NCBI GenBank assembly: GCA_963840975.1
Contig: CAWJBC010000001.1
Span: 1 to 64,000 of the forward strand
Direction: 5' to 3'
Source of the DNA: JAADJA01 sp963840975
Lineage (GTDB): Bacteria; Bacteroidota; Bacteroidia; Bacteroidales; JAADJA01
DNA length: 64,000 nt
Positions 36,926-45,818 of the stretch are shown here, in pieces (the first letter of the stretch is position 1; each line of letters opens with the position of its first letter). A program made the translations under genes and the position numbers. The notes beneath the pieces are model-generated. The model worked only from the letters and a program-made list of their open reading frames with translations. It did no database searches and was not told the DNA's origin.

Positions 36926-37495
36926 ATGCATACCATAGAGCCGCACTATAACTGGAGACACCTATACATCGCATCAGAGGATGAACGGTCACCTTTTTTT
37001 GAAAGGGATTACAGCGAAATTGAATTTACCCATGCCATTTACGATCACTTTATCCATCCGCAATGGGATGAAATGGGATCAGCAACACTTTACCTTAAAA
37101 TTCTTTATGTAAATTATGATTTTGGATTCTGTATCATTGAATTGATGGGCGAATGGAATGATTGCCTTTACAACGATAGCATGTTCCTTAAAAGGAATAT
37201 TGCTGATATTTTGATTGAACAGGGGATTACCAAATTTATTTTGCTGGGTGAAAATGTATTGAATTTTCATGGTTCCGATACCGATTACTACCAGGAGTGG
37301 TTTGATGATGTGGAAGACGGCTGGATAGCTCTGGTTAACTTCAGGAATCATGTAACGGAGGAAATGATGCGGTCGCATATTGATTACTATCTGGCAATGG
37401 GAGGTGCACTGAACAAAGTAGTATGGAGAAGTAACACACCTCTTCAGGTTTATGAAAAAATTTATGCTTTACTAGTAAAAAGATTACCAGTGTAA
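36926..37495 (+). CDS. Conserved hypothetical protein
   Basis: A 189-residue soluble protein rich in acidic and aromatic residues (HYNWRHLYIASEDERSPFF at the start, a central LNFHGSDTDYYQEWFDDVEDGW). No signal peptide, membrane segment or catalytic motif is visible. It reads like a protein conserved among Bacteroidota, but I do not recognise a family. It has a good coding appearance and is flanked by + strand genes. Confidence 0.65.
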   Translation: MHTIEPHYNWRHLYIASEDERSPFFERDYSEIEFTHAIYDHFIHPQWDEMGSATLYLKILYVNYDFGFCIIELMGEWNDCLYNDSMFLKRNIADILIEQGITKFILLGENVLNFHGSDTDYYQEWFDDVEDGWIALVNFRNHVTEEMMRSHIDYYLAMGGALNKVVWRSNTPLQVYEKIYALLVKRLPV

Positions 37496-37542
37496 TTGAA
37501 ATTTTACATAATTTCGCATCACGGTCGAAAATCTTTAATTCT

Positions 37543-37815
37543 GTGAATAAACTTATAAAGCTTAACATACGTGGTAAGGTACATGGTGTAGGTTTCAGGT
37601 TTTCTTGCATGGAAGCCGCTTACCGGTTTGGGGTGAAGGGTTTTGTCAAAAACAACACAGATGGAACCGTTTACGTTGAAGCAGAAGGACCCGAAGACAG
37701 CCTTAACCGTTTTATTGTTTGGTGCCGAAAAGGTCCTACGTGGGCCAGGGTGTTGAAAGTAGATATGGAAAATGGCGATCCTGTGGATTACAAATCATTT
37801 GAAATTAAACGTTAA
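37543..37815 (+). CDS. acyP: Acylphosphatase
   Basis: Hydrolyses acylphosphates such as acetyl phosphate or 1,3-bisphosphoglycerate. The 90 residues contain the signature GKVHGVGFRF (phosphate-binding loop with catalytic Arg) and GFVKNNTDGTVYVEAEG (catalytic Asn). The length is standard. The start is a GTG at 37543, and no in-frame ATG fits better. Confidence 0.9.
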   Translation: MNKLIKLNIRGKVHGVGFRFSCMEAAYRFGVKGFVKNNTDGTVYVEAEGPEDSLNRFIVWCRKGPTWARVLKVDMENGDPVDYKSFEIKR

Positions 37816-37931
37816 CCCTTTAAACTTCTCATTTTCCCGGAATAATCTGGGTGAGGCTTTAATCAATTTTTGTTTCACCTGGTTTAATTCCCCGCAGCAT
37901 TTCACGTTTTCCTTTCGGACCGGGAAGCCGT

Positions 37932-38555
37932 TCAACCAGAAATCCAGCACTTTTTCAAATTTCGCCTCACCTCTCCTTTGGCACAATAAGTTACGATAAT
38001 CCCACCGGCTTTTTGCGAATTAAACAACTTTTTGAATATCTCTGCTGTCCACAATTCCGGTTGAACCGATGGGCTGAAGGCATCAAAGTAAACCAGATCG
38101 TAATGGTTTTCATCAGGGCTGTATTTCTCCAGCCTATGCTTAATTTTACGAAATATAAAAAAATCATTTATTTTTAAGGATGAACCAAAAGGAGCCTGGT
38201 GCAATAACTGAAATGGATCCCCTGATAATTTTCCCCTGAGTATTTCGGGATAATTCAGTTGTTCAGTCAACTCCTGAAGCAAAGGATAAGGTTCAATAGT
38301 ATCGTACCTGACCATGATTTTTTTTTCATGAGCTTTCAGCAGGGTGAGCAGGGCATTCAATCCGGTTCCAAATCCAACTTCCAGCACATTGATACTTTCA
38401 ATTCCGTTAATTTGATCAAACCCGGCTTCTATGAAAACATGCCTTGATTCGTTGATGGCGCCGAATTTTGAATGGTAACTTTCATTGATGCTCTCCAAGA
38501 ATATGCTATTTGAACCGTCTTCGGTAATGATGAGATTCGGCTGTTTCAATTTCAT
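37932..38555 (-). CDS. mnmD: tRNA 5-methylaminomethyl-2-thiouridine methyltransferase MnmD-like, apparent C-terminal frameshift
   Basis: SAM-dependent methyltransferase of the MnmD/DUF752 family, which completes mnm5s2U at the wobble position of some tRNAs. Motif I is INVLEVGFGTGLNALLTLL. FDAFSPSVQPELWT and the AKGEVRRNLKK helix are further family marks. The reading ends abruptly (KKCWISG). The typical end SAGFLVERLPGPKGKREML continues in another frame down to a TAA at 37859-37861. Removing one A from the five-A run (T run at 37951-37955 on +) restores a 231-residue protein. It is either an indel error or a recent mutation. The tail encoded at 37859-37955 belongs to this gene. Confidence 0.85.
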   Translation of the reverse strand: MKLKQPNLIITEDGSNSIFLESINESYHSKFGAINESRHVFIEAGFDQINGIESINVLEVGFGTGLNALLTLLKAHEKKIMVRYDTIEPYPLLQELTEQLNYPEILRGKLSGDPFQLLHQAPFGSSLKINDFFIFRKIKHRLEKYSPDENHYDLVYFDAFSPSVQPELWTAEIFKKLFNSQKAGGIIVTYCAKGEVRRNLKKCWISG

Positions 38556-38957
38556 TGCTTTTAAAAAGTTACAAGAATTGCAGAAAGCTAATTTTACAAA
38601 AATATATTAAAAAGGCATTTCCTGTCAGATAATCAGGCTTTCTCTAATAAACCGGATAATCCATTTGAATATTCTTAACTATGTCCTTCGCATTTTAATA
38701 AACAGTACGTTAGATGATTAGAGGAGCAATATCCGGATTAACGATTATTAACCTTACGAAAAAACAGAATTAGACTCCGGAAATAACCAAACTATTAGTT
38801 GGTTTTGTCGGTTTTCGGCGGATGCTTACCCCATCAAAGGGTCGGGATAATTTGTAAAATGCGAATAATCAATGCCATCGGGTATTTGGCATAAACATTG
38901 AAAAGGAAGATTCAGCAAATCAAGGTAAGTTAATTAATGTTCACGAATTTAGTGATT
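38556..38957. other. 402-base spacer without a recognised gene
   Basis: AT-rich. A small hairpin AACCAA-N8-TTGGTT lies near 38786-38806. I see no conserved RNA family and no convincing open frame. Confidence 0.35.
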
Positions 38958-39143
38958 ATGACACAGAATGAAGAAAAGGTTGGTCTAAGTTTGATCAACA
39001 GTCACGCAGGAAAACGTCGGGTGTATGAAACCTATAAACGGACAAACCCCGATATGGCCCAGAAGTATCTGGAGTTCGTGGCTAAAAATCAATCAATTCA
39101 GTACATCAAGTGGGACGACCACAAGAAGAAATTCAAAGCGTAA
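38958..39143 (+). CDS. Small hypothetical protein
   Basis: 61 residues if started at MTQNEEKVG (38958); an ATG at 38937 would add seven residues. It is basic and helical (GKRRVYETYKRTNPDMAQKYLEFVAKN), ends in DHKKKFKA, and has no membrane segment. No family is recognised. A strong hairpin terminator follows at 39201, which supports it as a real transcription unit. Confidence 0.5.
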   Translation: MTQNEEKVGLSLINSHAGKRRVYETYKRTNPDMAQKYLEFVAKNQSIQYIKWDDHKKKFKA

Positions 39144-39176
39144 TACCGCAAGATGTAATGAAAAGGTAGTTAAAAT

Positions 39177-40481
39177 CTACCGATTGAAAAACAAATGCAG
39201 ATTCAGAATGCTGTCCGGTAACGTGACAGCATTCTGAATTTTTATTTCAGGGTAATTCAGCACAAAAACCCGGTTGGCTCCGGCAGCATAAATTTTCTGG
39301 TTCAACGGATCGAACCTGAGCCTGTAAAATTGCTGTCCTTCCAAAACTTCAGTAAGTATGTTATTTTTCAATGAATAAAATAAAACCCGATTCTCTGCCT
39401 GAACAAGGTATTCATCCTGACTGATGTTAACTGAAGTGATCACTTTTCCGGGAACATTCTTTAAAAATATTTGAGTGTTCGATGACTCTTCAAACAGCCA
39501 GATAACGCCTTCTCCGTTTTGATTCCCGATCACAAGAGCTTTGTTTTCATCTGTATCATAAAAGTCAACAACCTTGTAGTTCGTTTGCAAACGTTGCTTT
39601 TCCACTCCGGTCAGGATGTAGTAAGTCGCGAGATAAGTAAATCCGCCCGTTTTGCTTTGGAGATCAGCCAACAAATAATCTCCGAATTTCATGATCCTTG
39701 AAGGCAAAATGCTTTCGAGGAGTGTGGTGTTAAAAATAGTTACGCCACTGTACCTGAATCCGTAAATAAAAAAGCTGGAGTAAGAAGCGTACAGGTCACC
39801 GTCAAAATAAAAGCAATCAGACAAATGAACCGGCAATGGAGGGAAAGCATCTTTTTGCCATTCAATTTCATTGGTTTCGAGGTGGTAAACCTGAATATCA
39901 AAAGTGTTTAAACCTGCCACATACAGTTGCCTGTTCTTAGAATCTGTTTCGGACGAGGCATAATCACCGTTTATTTCGAAAAGGAGGTTTGTATTGAGCT
40001 CTGGATCAATAGAAGAAACCTCAATGGTTAGAACATCCTTTTTTGTAAGAACAATAATTTTTTCCAATACCCTCGGCAAACCGTTGATGTGAATTCTCTG
40101 GTACTTGTTTTTAAAATCATTATCATTTTCAGCCATGATGTACAAATAGTAGTTTCCGGTTTCTATTGTTGTTGCCGGAATCGGAAATTCTATTTCCAAA
40201 TCGTAACTGGTGCTTTCCGGAAACAGGTAAATTATCGGTGCTACGGAAACAAACTGCTCATTCACTAACCCAATCTTAACGCTTTTGAGCACCAGGTCAC
40301 CAGAAATAAATGCCTGCACATCAATCGTATCGGGTATGAAATATTCCTGACCTTCGAAAGGGGATGTGATCTCTATCACCGGGATGTGGTTGCCGGTATT
40401 ATCATTGCAGGAAATTATAGCAATTCCAAAAATTAACAGAATGAGGAAAATATTGAGTAATCCCGATTTCACTATCGTCAT
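39177..40481 (-). CDS. Lipoprotein with beta-propeller-like domain
   Basis: A 434-residue predicted lipoprotein. The signal peptide ends in a lipobox-like AIISC (Cys25). An Ig-like N-terminal domain follows (IPVIEITSPFEGQEYFIPDTIDVQAF), then from ~140 a repeated beta-strand region of the kind found in propellers (QLYVAGLNTFDIQVYHL, KIYAAGANRVFVLNYPE). No catalytic residues are recognised. Its final codons coincide with the hairpin at 39201-39239. It probably sits in the periplasm or at the outer membrane. Confidence 0.75.
   Translation of the reverse strand: MTIVKSGLLNIFLILLIFGIAIISCNDNTGNHIPVIEITSPFEGQEYFIPDTIDVQAFISGDLVLKSVKIGLVNEQFVSVAPIIYLFPESTSYDLEIEFPIPATTIETGNYYLYIMAENDNDFKNKYQRIHINGLPRVLEKIIVLTKKDVLTIEVSSIDPELNTNLLFEINGDYASSETDSKNRQLYVAGLNTFDIQVYHLETNEIEWQKDAFPPLPVHLSDCFYFDGDLYASYSSFFIYGFRYSGVTIFNTTLLESILPSRIMKFGDYLLADLQSKTGGFTYLATYYILTGVEKQRLQTNYKVVDFYDTDENKALVIGNQNGEGVIWLFEESSNTQIFLKNVPGKVITSVNISQDEYLVQAENRVLFYSLKNNILTEVLEGQQFYRLRFDPLNQKIYAAGANRVFVLNYPEIKIQNAVTLPDSILNLHLFFNR
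39201..39248 (+). terminator. Strong terminator embedded in the convergent lipoprotein's last codons
   Basis: A perfect 15-bp stem (39201-39215 with 39225-39239, loop CGGTAACGT) is followed by TTTTTATTT on +. It fits as the terminator of the small + strand gene. On the other strand it encodes the end of the lipoprotein. Confidence 0.75.
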
Positions 40482-40567
40482 GATTTTTTACCGAACTAAA
40501 TTACAACAAATTTTTAACCTTGAATCTGTAGCTTTTTTGTATTTTTATCCGACCAAATGATATTGCT

Positions 40568-41275
40568 ATGTTTTACAATCTAAACCTTGAAAAGGTATTG
40601 TTTCTCGACATCGAAACTGTTCCAATGGTATCTGAATACAACCTCTTACCTGAAAACTTTAGAAAACTTTGGGACAATAAAGCCGAAAGATTAAAACAGG
40701 AAGAAGGTGAAAAACCTGAAAAACTTTTCATGCGGGCGGGCATTTATGCTGAGTTTGGGAAGATCATCTGCATCTCAGTCGGATTTATTAAAGATCGTGA
40801 ATTCCGGATAAAATCATTTTATGGAGATGACGAATATGAGTTGCTAAAGGAATTTTCAGAAATGCTCTCAAGGCATTATAATCCAAGGGATAACCTGCTG
40901 TGTGCTCACAACGGAAAGGAATTTGATTATCCTTACATTGCAAGGCGGATGCTCATAAATGGACATAAACTCCCTGAGATCATCAACATTGCAGGTAAAA
41001 AGCCCTGGGAAGTAGCCCACCTTGACACGATGGACCTGTGGAAATTCGGTGATTATAAAAGCTATACCTCACTCGCACTTTTGGCTGCTGTCTTCGGGAT
41101 ACAAACGCCAAAAGATGATATTGATGGGAGCATGGTTGTTGAGGTTTATTACAAGGAGAAAAATCTTGACCGGATTGTCCGTTATTGTCAGCGCGATACA
41201 TTAACGGTTGCTCAATTGCTCTTGTGTTACCTGGGAAAACCAAAAATAAAGGAAGAGGATATTATTATTGCTTAG
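40568..41275 (+). CDS. PolB-like 3'-5' exonuclease (DEDDy)
   Basis: A 235-residue RNase H-fold exonuclease. ExoI is FLDIETVP (D14, E16), ExoII is CAHNGKEFDYPYI, and ExoIII is YCQRDTLTV with the YxxxD arrangement of DEDDy enzymes. It is a stand-alone protein related to DNA polymerase B proofreading domains (ribonuclease H-like, predicted 3'-5' exonuclease). It probably trims single-stranded DNA or RNA ends. Length and motifs are complete. Confidence 0.87.
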   Translation: MFYNLNLEKVLFLDIETVPMVSEYNLLPENFRKLWDNKAERLKQEEGEKPEKLFMRAGIYAEFGKIICISVGFIKDREFRIKSFYGDDEYELLKEFSEMLSRHYNPRDNLLCAHNGKEFDYPYIARRMLINGHKLPEIINIAGKKPWEVAHLDTMDLWKFGDYKSYTSLALLAAVFGIQTPKDDIDGSMVVEVYYKEKNLDRIVRYCQRDTLTVAQLLLCYLGKPKIKEEDIIIA

Positions 41276-41292
41276 AACTAAATTTCCCGTTT

Positions 41293-42573
41293 TTATTGCG
41301 CGGGTCGTTTTCGCGAAAATTGTCTGCGGCGTTTCCATTGGCTATTGTTCCCTCCATTGGTTCCCGGCTTTGTAACCCGCTGCTGTTGTTGCGGTTTATG
41401 TTGCTTTGTTTGAATTTCGGCTTTATCCTCTGGTCCATCTTCAAGAAAAGGATGTTCTTCCACAACGGGAATCTTCAGATTAATAAGCTTTTGTATGTCA
41501 CGCAAATAGGCTCTTTCCTCCAAATCACAAAAAGACAGGGCGATCCCGCTTGCTCCTGCTCTTCCCGTTCGCCCAATGCGGTGGATGTATGTTTCGGGAA
41601 TGTTGGGAATGTCATAATTGATCACATGAGATAACTCCTCCACGTCAATACCGCGGGCAGCAATATCAGTCGCGATTAAAACATTAGTGCGACCGCTTTT
41701 AAAATTACCCAGCGCCAATTGTCGCGCTCCTTGCGACTTATTTCCATGAATGGCATCGGCGCTGATACTCGCTTTCCCAAGCAACTTAACGATCTTGTTG
41801 GCGCCATGTTTTGTCCGTGAAAAGACCAGCACGGAATCAATGGACTCCGTTTGTAACAGGTGGATCAACAATTTGGGCTTTCCTGTTTTGCTTACGAAAT
41901 ACACAGCCTGTTCCACTTTTTCTGCAGTAGTCTGTTCAGGTGTTACCGATACCTTTTCCGGGTTCCCTAAAATCTTACGCGATAAATCCACAATATCCGG
42001 CGGCATAGTAGCCGAAAAAAACAGCGACTGCCGTTTTAAAGGCAGTTTAGCGATGATCTTACGAATATCGTGAATAAACCCCATGTCGAGCATACGGTCA
42101 GCTTCGTCGAGAACGAAATATTTGATATCCTTCAATGTAATAAAACCCTGGTCCATCAGGTCGAGCAACCGTCCGGGAGTGGCTACGAGAACGTCAATAC
42201 CTTTCCTCAATATGTCAGTTTGAGCGCCCTGCTTCACACCTCCGAAAATAACAGTATTTTTTATTCCGGTAAATTTTCCGTATGCCGAAAAGCTGTCAGC
42301 TATCTGGATTGCCAGTTCACGTGTAGGGGTAACAATGAGCGATCTGATCTTCCGTGGAGCATTGTTTTGTTGCCTGTCAATATAGAGGTGTTGCAGAATC
42401 GGAACGGCAAATGCCGCCGTCTTACCTGTACCGGTTTGGGCACAACCCAATAAGTCTTTTCCACTCAGTAAAATTGGGATAGATTGTTCCTGAATAGGCG
42501 TGGGTTGTGTATATCCTTCAGCCGCAAGGGCTCGAAGTATGGGTTCAATAATTCCTAAATCTTTGAAATTCAT
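41293..42573 (-). CDS. rhlE: DEAD-box RNA helicase, RhlE-like
   Basis: A 426-residue ATP-dependent RNA helicase. All core motifs are present: the Q motif PTPIQEQSIP, motif I AQTGTGKT (45-52), PTRELA, motif II DEAD (156-159), SAT, ARGIDVEELSHVINYD, and HRIGRTGRAG. The C-terminal ~50 residues are basic and Gln-rich, ending in RRRQFSRKRP, an RNA-binding tail. It likely acts in ribosome assembly or mRNA turnover, especially in the cold. A TACCTTTG box lies upstream. Confidence 0.93.
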   Translation of the reverse strand: MNFKDLGIIEPILRALAAEGYTQPTPIQEQSIPILLSGKDLLGCAQTGTGKTAAFAVPILQHLYIDRQQNNAPRKIRSLIVTPTRELAIQIADSFSAYGKFTGIKNTVIFGGVKQGAQTDILRKGIDVLVATPGRLLDLMDQGFITLKDIKYFVLDEADRMLDMGFIHDIRKIIAKLPLKRQSLFFSATMPPDIVDLSRKILGNPEKVSVTPEQTTAEKVEQAVYFVSKTGKPKLLIHLLQTESIDSVLVFSRTKHGANKIVKLLGKASISADAIHGNKSQGARQLALGNFKSGRTNVLIATDIAARGIDVEELSHVINYDIPNIPETYIHRIGRTGRAGASGIALSFCDLEERAYLRDIQKLINLKIPVVEEHPFLEDGPEDKAEIQTKQHKPQQQQRVTKPGTNGGNNSQWKRRRQFSRKRPAQ

Positions 42574-42592
42574 GTATTTTGGATAAAGGCGG

Positions 42593-42600
42593 CAAAGGTA
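42593..42600 (-). promoter_or_regulatory. Candidate -7 box (TACCTTTG) for the DEAD-box helicase
   Basis: Minus-strand match to TAnnTTTG, 19 bases before the start codon. Confidence 0.4.
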
Positions 42601-42615
42601 GAGGAATTGTTTGGA

Positions 42616-42920
42616 TATATTTGCTTTTAATAATTAAATCTGCTTCTCAGGCGCATTCATATAATTGATTTATCTCTGTTCATCACTGTTTACGAATAGT
42701 AATTGGGTAAGATTATCCGGTTCACAGGCTGAAACAAAAATCCTAAAGCATGAAAGGTATTCTTATATTCCTGCGAGTTTGAATCATCTGTTGTAAACGC
42801 TTATTTAGCGCAACCTTTTGTTCTATAAACAAGAACAAATAATGGTTTATCTTATACATAAAATTTAAGATTTTGGTGGTTTCGGCCCGTAGTAATTTTT
42901 AGTACGGGCTGAATTTTTAT
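42616..42920 (+). ncRNA. Candidate structured small RNA in a gene-free region
   Basis: A TATATTTG box (42616-42623) is followed by a region with no open frame and a series of stems: CGCT/AGCG (42798-42810), TTTGTTCT/AGAACAAA (42817-42839) and a final terminator-like hairpin GCCCGTA/TACGGGC (42885-42909) followed by GAATTTTTATT. This layout suggests a roughly 290-base transcript. No known RNA family was recognised, and the call is speculative. Confidence 0.3.
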
Positions 42921-43248
42921 TAAAGACACACCCTCACAGCAAATAATATATTTTCAGCCTTGCATACAAGGTTGAGGTGTTGTGGGTAATAGTTAAAAAA
43001 AATTATCGTGACTAATCAGTCTGCTAACAATCTTATGTTTGCTGGATTAAAAACCTCTTACATGGGAAATACAGGTATAAGGGGAATATGGGTTATGGCT
43101 AAAAGCAATCTGGTTGGGAAGTATAATATTTAAATGCAAAACCAAAACACTGTATTTCCTCTATTCCATTTTACCCCTTATACCACCCCTCATTACTACG
43201 ATAGGAGTAAAAAATTTCATTGCTAATAATATACTGATTGGTTACAAA
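42921..43248. other. Gene-free spacer with crossing inverted repeats
   Basis: No gene is seen. It contains two inverted-repeat pairs that interleave rather than nest (43064-43184, listed separately), in AT-rich sequence. Confidence 0.45.
43064..43184. repeat. Interleaved inverted repeats
   Basis: GGAAATACAG (43064-43073) pairs with CTGTATTTCC (43150-43159). GGTATAAGGGG (43074-43084) pairs with CCCCTTATACC (43174-43184), extended inward by an imperfect AATATGG/CCATTTT. The order left1-left2-right1-right2 is not a simple hairpin. It fits inverted copies of a permuted tandem unit, or a pseudoknot. Confidence 0.5.
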
Positions 43249-43647
43249 TTATCTTTTTGATTTCTTTCTTTTCGCCAAATCTTTCACCCGTTTATTTTCA
43301 AGGTTTTCCTTTACCCTGAAATGGATTATCTCAGTGATAAGCTGCACAGGCAGGGGTTTATCATACTTAAAGTGTATGGTGCCTTTGGTGGTGTCATATT
43401 CTTTGAGTTTTTCATTGAACACTTCAATGGCATGTGATTTCGGAAATAGGCTGTAATGGTTCTTAAAGGCAGCATAATAAACCAATATCCCATGAAATTT
43501 TAAAGCCGGCATTCCATAACTGATGATCTCCTCTGCTTCAGGTGCAGCATTTTTGATAATCTGCCGCATTTGCAGCAATACTGTCTGAACCTGCTCCGGC
43601 AGTGAGGCAATATAATCCTCCACCGAAACAATTTCTACTTTTTCCAT
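43249..43647 (-). CDS. DUF1801 (YdhG-like) family protein
   Basis: A 132-residue soluble protein with the DUF1801 pattern DYIASLPEQVQTVLLQMRQIIKNAAPEAEEIISYGMPALKFHG and a later SLFPKSHAIEVFNEKL. These 'iron chaperone/uncharacterised' proteins have an unclear function. The length is standard. It lies twelve bases after the outer-membrane protein gene on the same strand, so it is probably its operon partner. Confidence 0.8.
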   Translation of the reverse strand: MEKVEIVSVEDYIASLPEQVQTVLLQMRQIIKNAAPEAEEIISYGMPALKFHGILVYYAAFKNHYSLFPKSHAIEVFNEKLKEYDTTKGTIHFKYDKPLPVQLITEIIHFRVKENLENKRVKDLAKRKKSKR

Positions 43648-43659
43648 GCAGGGGATCGG

Positions 43660-44448
43660 TTAAAAATGAAATCCTATGGAGATCGAATAACGGAATCCAA
43701 TATCTAATTCTGTTTTTTTTCCTGTAAAATGAAGTTGATCATCTGAAAATATTGCACTTAAGTAAGGGAATTTTTCAAGAAACTTTGCAACCAATTCTTC
43801 ATTGATGTCTTCAATCTGCTCAGTATCCAGGTTGCCGCCAACGGCAAAATTACCGGAATACATGCTCATGGAAGGACCGAAGAGCAATAAATCAACCGAC
43901 ATCCTTTTCCAGAAAATAAACTGGTATCCAAGTTCTACACCAAGGTTTGCATAATTCATGCTACCCTCCATCGTTCCAGTATTATCAATTGAAACATTGA
44001 GAATGTCGAAGGTGTTATTAAATTGAAAATGGTTATAGGATAAATATCCTCCCATGTACATACCGTCAGGTGCCGGACGGGTATTGCGTCCAAAAACATA
44101 ATACCGGTAATCAAAAGCCAGGTTCACCCCGCTCCTTGTTCTATCTTTGATTTGGATAAGACCCGCAACAGTATCTATATCAAGATTAGGAGAAACAAGA
44201 TAACCGGCCTGGAAAGCAATGCTGTGGTTGTTTTTCAGGAGACGCTCATACGAAAATGTAATGTTCCTTAAGTTGAATAATAGCATGGGGGTTGGATTAA
44301 ACTTAATGACATTTTTGTGGTATGGTTCCAGATAAAGAGGCCGTTCCTTATTCTTTTTCTTTTGTGTCGTATCACTTATTTGTTGCGATTGAACTGTTAA
44401 AGAGTAAGTTACCGAAACAAGAATGAAGCAAATAAATATAGTTCTCAT
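43660..44448 (-). CDS. Outer-membrane beta-barrel protein
   Basis: 262 residues with a signal peptide (residues 1-22) and amphipathic beta-strands: NIMFNPTPMLLFNLRNITFSYERLL-like segments, YMGGYLSYNHFQF, and a terminal FRYSISIGFHF ending in Phe. It resembles the DUF3575-type or general porin-like barrels of Bacteroidota. The first strand region (VIKFNPTPMLLFNLRNITFSYE) is typical of this group. The role is unknown. A TATATTTG box lies at 44527-44534. Confidence 0.7.
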   Translation of the reverse strand: MRTIFICFILVSVTYSLTVQSQQISDTTQKKKNKERPLYLEPYHKNVIKFNPTPMLLFNLRNITFSYERLLKNNHSIAFQAGYLVSPNLDIDTVAGLIQIKDRTRSGVNLAFDYRYYVFGRNTRPAPDGMYMGGYLSYNHFQFNNTFDILNVSIDNTGTMEGSMNYANLGVELGYQFIFWKRMSVDLLLFGPSMSMYSGNFAVGGNLDTEQIEDINEELVAKFLEKFPYLSAIFSDDQLHFTGKKTELDIGFRYSISIGFHF

Positions 44449-44841
44449 AATTCACCAGTTAGAGATATAATATAATGAAAAGACTCATTGTAATAATTTA
44501 AATACCGAAATCCGAAAATAACATTGCAAATATAGAGATAAACGCAAATGCCTCACTGTCCAATAATCAAACCGCTACCACACGCCGCTTAGTTTATTTG
44601 AAAAAGGTTGTTAAATTATTGTGATTATTATTGCCGTAGTCAATAGAATTTTGACAATTACTTGAACTTGTAATTGTAAAAAGAAATAAGAGACGAATAG
44701 CTCTTTGCATACCCATTGTTTTAAAGGATAATCAAGCAAATTTTAAGTAAAATAAAATGAGTTCATTTACCAACACCTTTTACTTTGTTGTTTAATATTT
44801 TGACTTTCTGATTTAGTCTTCAGTCGGAATATTTAGTTGGA
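44449..44841. other. 393-base spacer
   Basis: It holds a minus-strand TATATTTG box (44527-44534) that may drive the outer-membrane protein gene with a ~70-base leader. Otherwise it is AT-rich with nothing recognised. Confidence 0.4.
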
Positions 44842-45600
44842 TTACCGCCTGCAAATCACCACAAACTCCTTCGAGTCTTTGGTCAGCTCATTCCCTGCGA
44901 AGTCGCCATAGATATGACTTTCATTGAATTTCGACCGGAATAAAAGGTGTTCCAGTTCATACCTGAAAAAGAGCCTAAAATCGGTCGTCCATGATCGGGT
45001 ATGCTCCTTGCCTCCCTCCTGCCAAACAAACCTGAAGGTAACATAGCTCATCTGGTTCACTGGATCGGCGTGCATGGTCGTAAACCGCTGGATTTTTTTA
45101 CCGGGTTCATATTCCCCGCTGAAATCGTTCATGTTTTCAACCCCTTCTGAAATCATCTTAAAATTCGGAACAAAAAGATCGAATATAAATGTTCCACCCG
45201 GGTTCAAATGGTTGTAAACATTTTCTAATGCCGCCAATTGCTGCTCCACTGTCATCAGGTGCATAAACACCCTGAACGGCGCGATGATCAGGTCAAATTT
45301 AATAGTTGAAATAAATTGGCAAACATCCTGCATACTTACGCGGTAATGTTCTTTTTCGGTTAATTTCTGCTTTAGCACATCAATCATCGCCGGGCTGAAA
45401 TCAATTCCATGAATGTCGGCTCCTTTTTGCAATGCTTCAATAAAGAATCGTCCGGTTCCGACACCCACTTCCAAAACCGGTCCTTTGGCGGCAAGTATCT
45501 TATTCAGAAAAAAGTCGTGGTCAGCCTCATTACGGATATGATCATAGATCACATCATAAAAGCGGGCAAAAAATTCCGGGTATTGGTGTTTGGGATTCAT
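44842..45600 (-). CDS. Class I SAM-dependent methyltransferase
   Basis: A 252-residue Rossmann-fold methyltransferase. Motif I is VLEVGVGTGRFFIEAL, followed by IHGIDFSPAMIDVLKQK (motif post I) and LIIAPFRVFMHL. The second half is beta-rich (FRFVWQEGGKEHTRSWTTDFRLFFRYELEHLL), as in small-molecule methyltransferases. The substrate is unknown. Its ATG overlaps the stop of the displaced protease sorting domain (ATGA), so the genes are translationally linked. Confidence 0.82.
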   Translation of the reverse strand: MNPKHQYPEFFARFYDVIYDHIRNEADHDFFLNKILAAKGPVLEVGVGTGRFFIEALQKGADIHGIDFSPAMIDVLKQKLTEKEHYRVSMQDVCQFISTIKFDLIIAPFRVFMHLMTVEQQLAALENVYNHLNPGGTFIFDLFVPNFKMISEGVENMNDFSGEYEPGKKIQRFTTMHADPVNQMSYVTFRFVWQEGGKEHTRSWTTDFRLFFRYELEHLLFRSKFNESHIYGDFAGNELTKDSKEFVVICRR

Positions 45601-45818
45601 CTGACTATGAATTTTTGGGTAATTACTTTATCGTCAACCTGGAGCCTGCAAATATAAATTCCCGGTAGTAATGAAGCCCCGGACTTATTCAAATTATAGC
45701 TTCCGGTATGGGTTCCGGAATTCATATTCTCTTCCAGGAGGGTCACCACAGACGTTCCATTTACATTTATCACATCAATTTTTACCAGCGAAGTGCTGGC
45801 CGATTGAAAATCCAACAT
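45597..45818 (-). pseudogene. Displaced T9SS sorting domain of the C10 protease
   Basis: The reading STSLVKIDVINVNGTSVVTL to LLPGIYICRLQVDDKVITQKFIVR is a textbook T9SS type A sorting domain. It lacks its opening YPNPVSDKLNV, which is encoded at the end of the upstream frame (45775-47100). Deleting one base in GGCC at 45798-45801 joins them smoothly as VGFSIASTSLVKID. This is therefore the true C-terminus of the protease rather than a separate gene. Confidence 0.85.
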
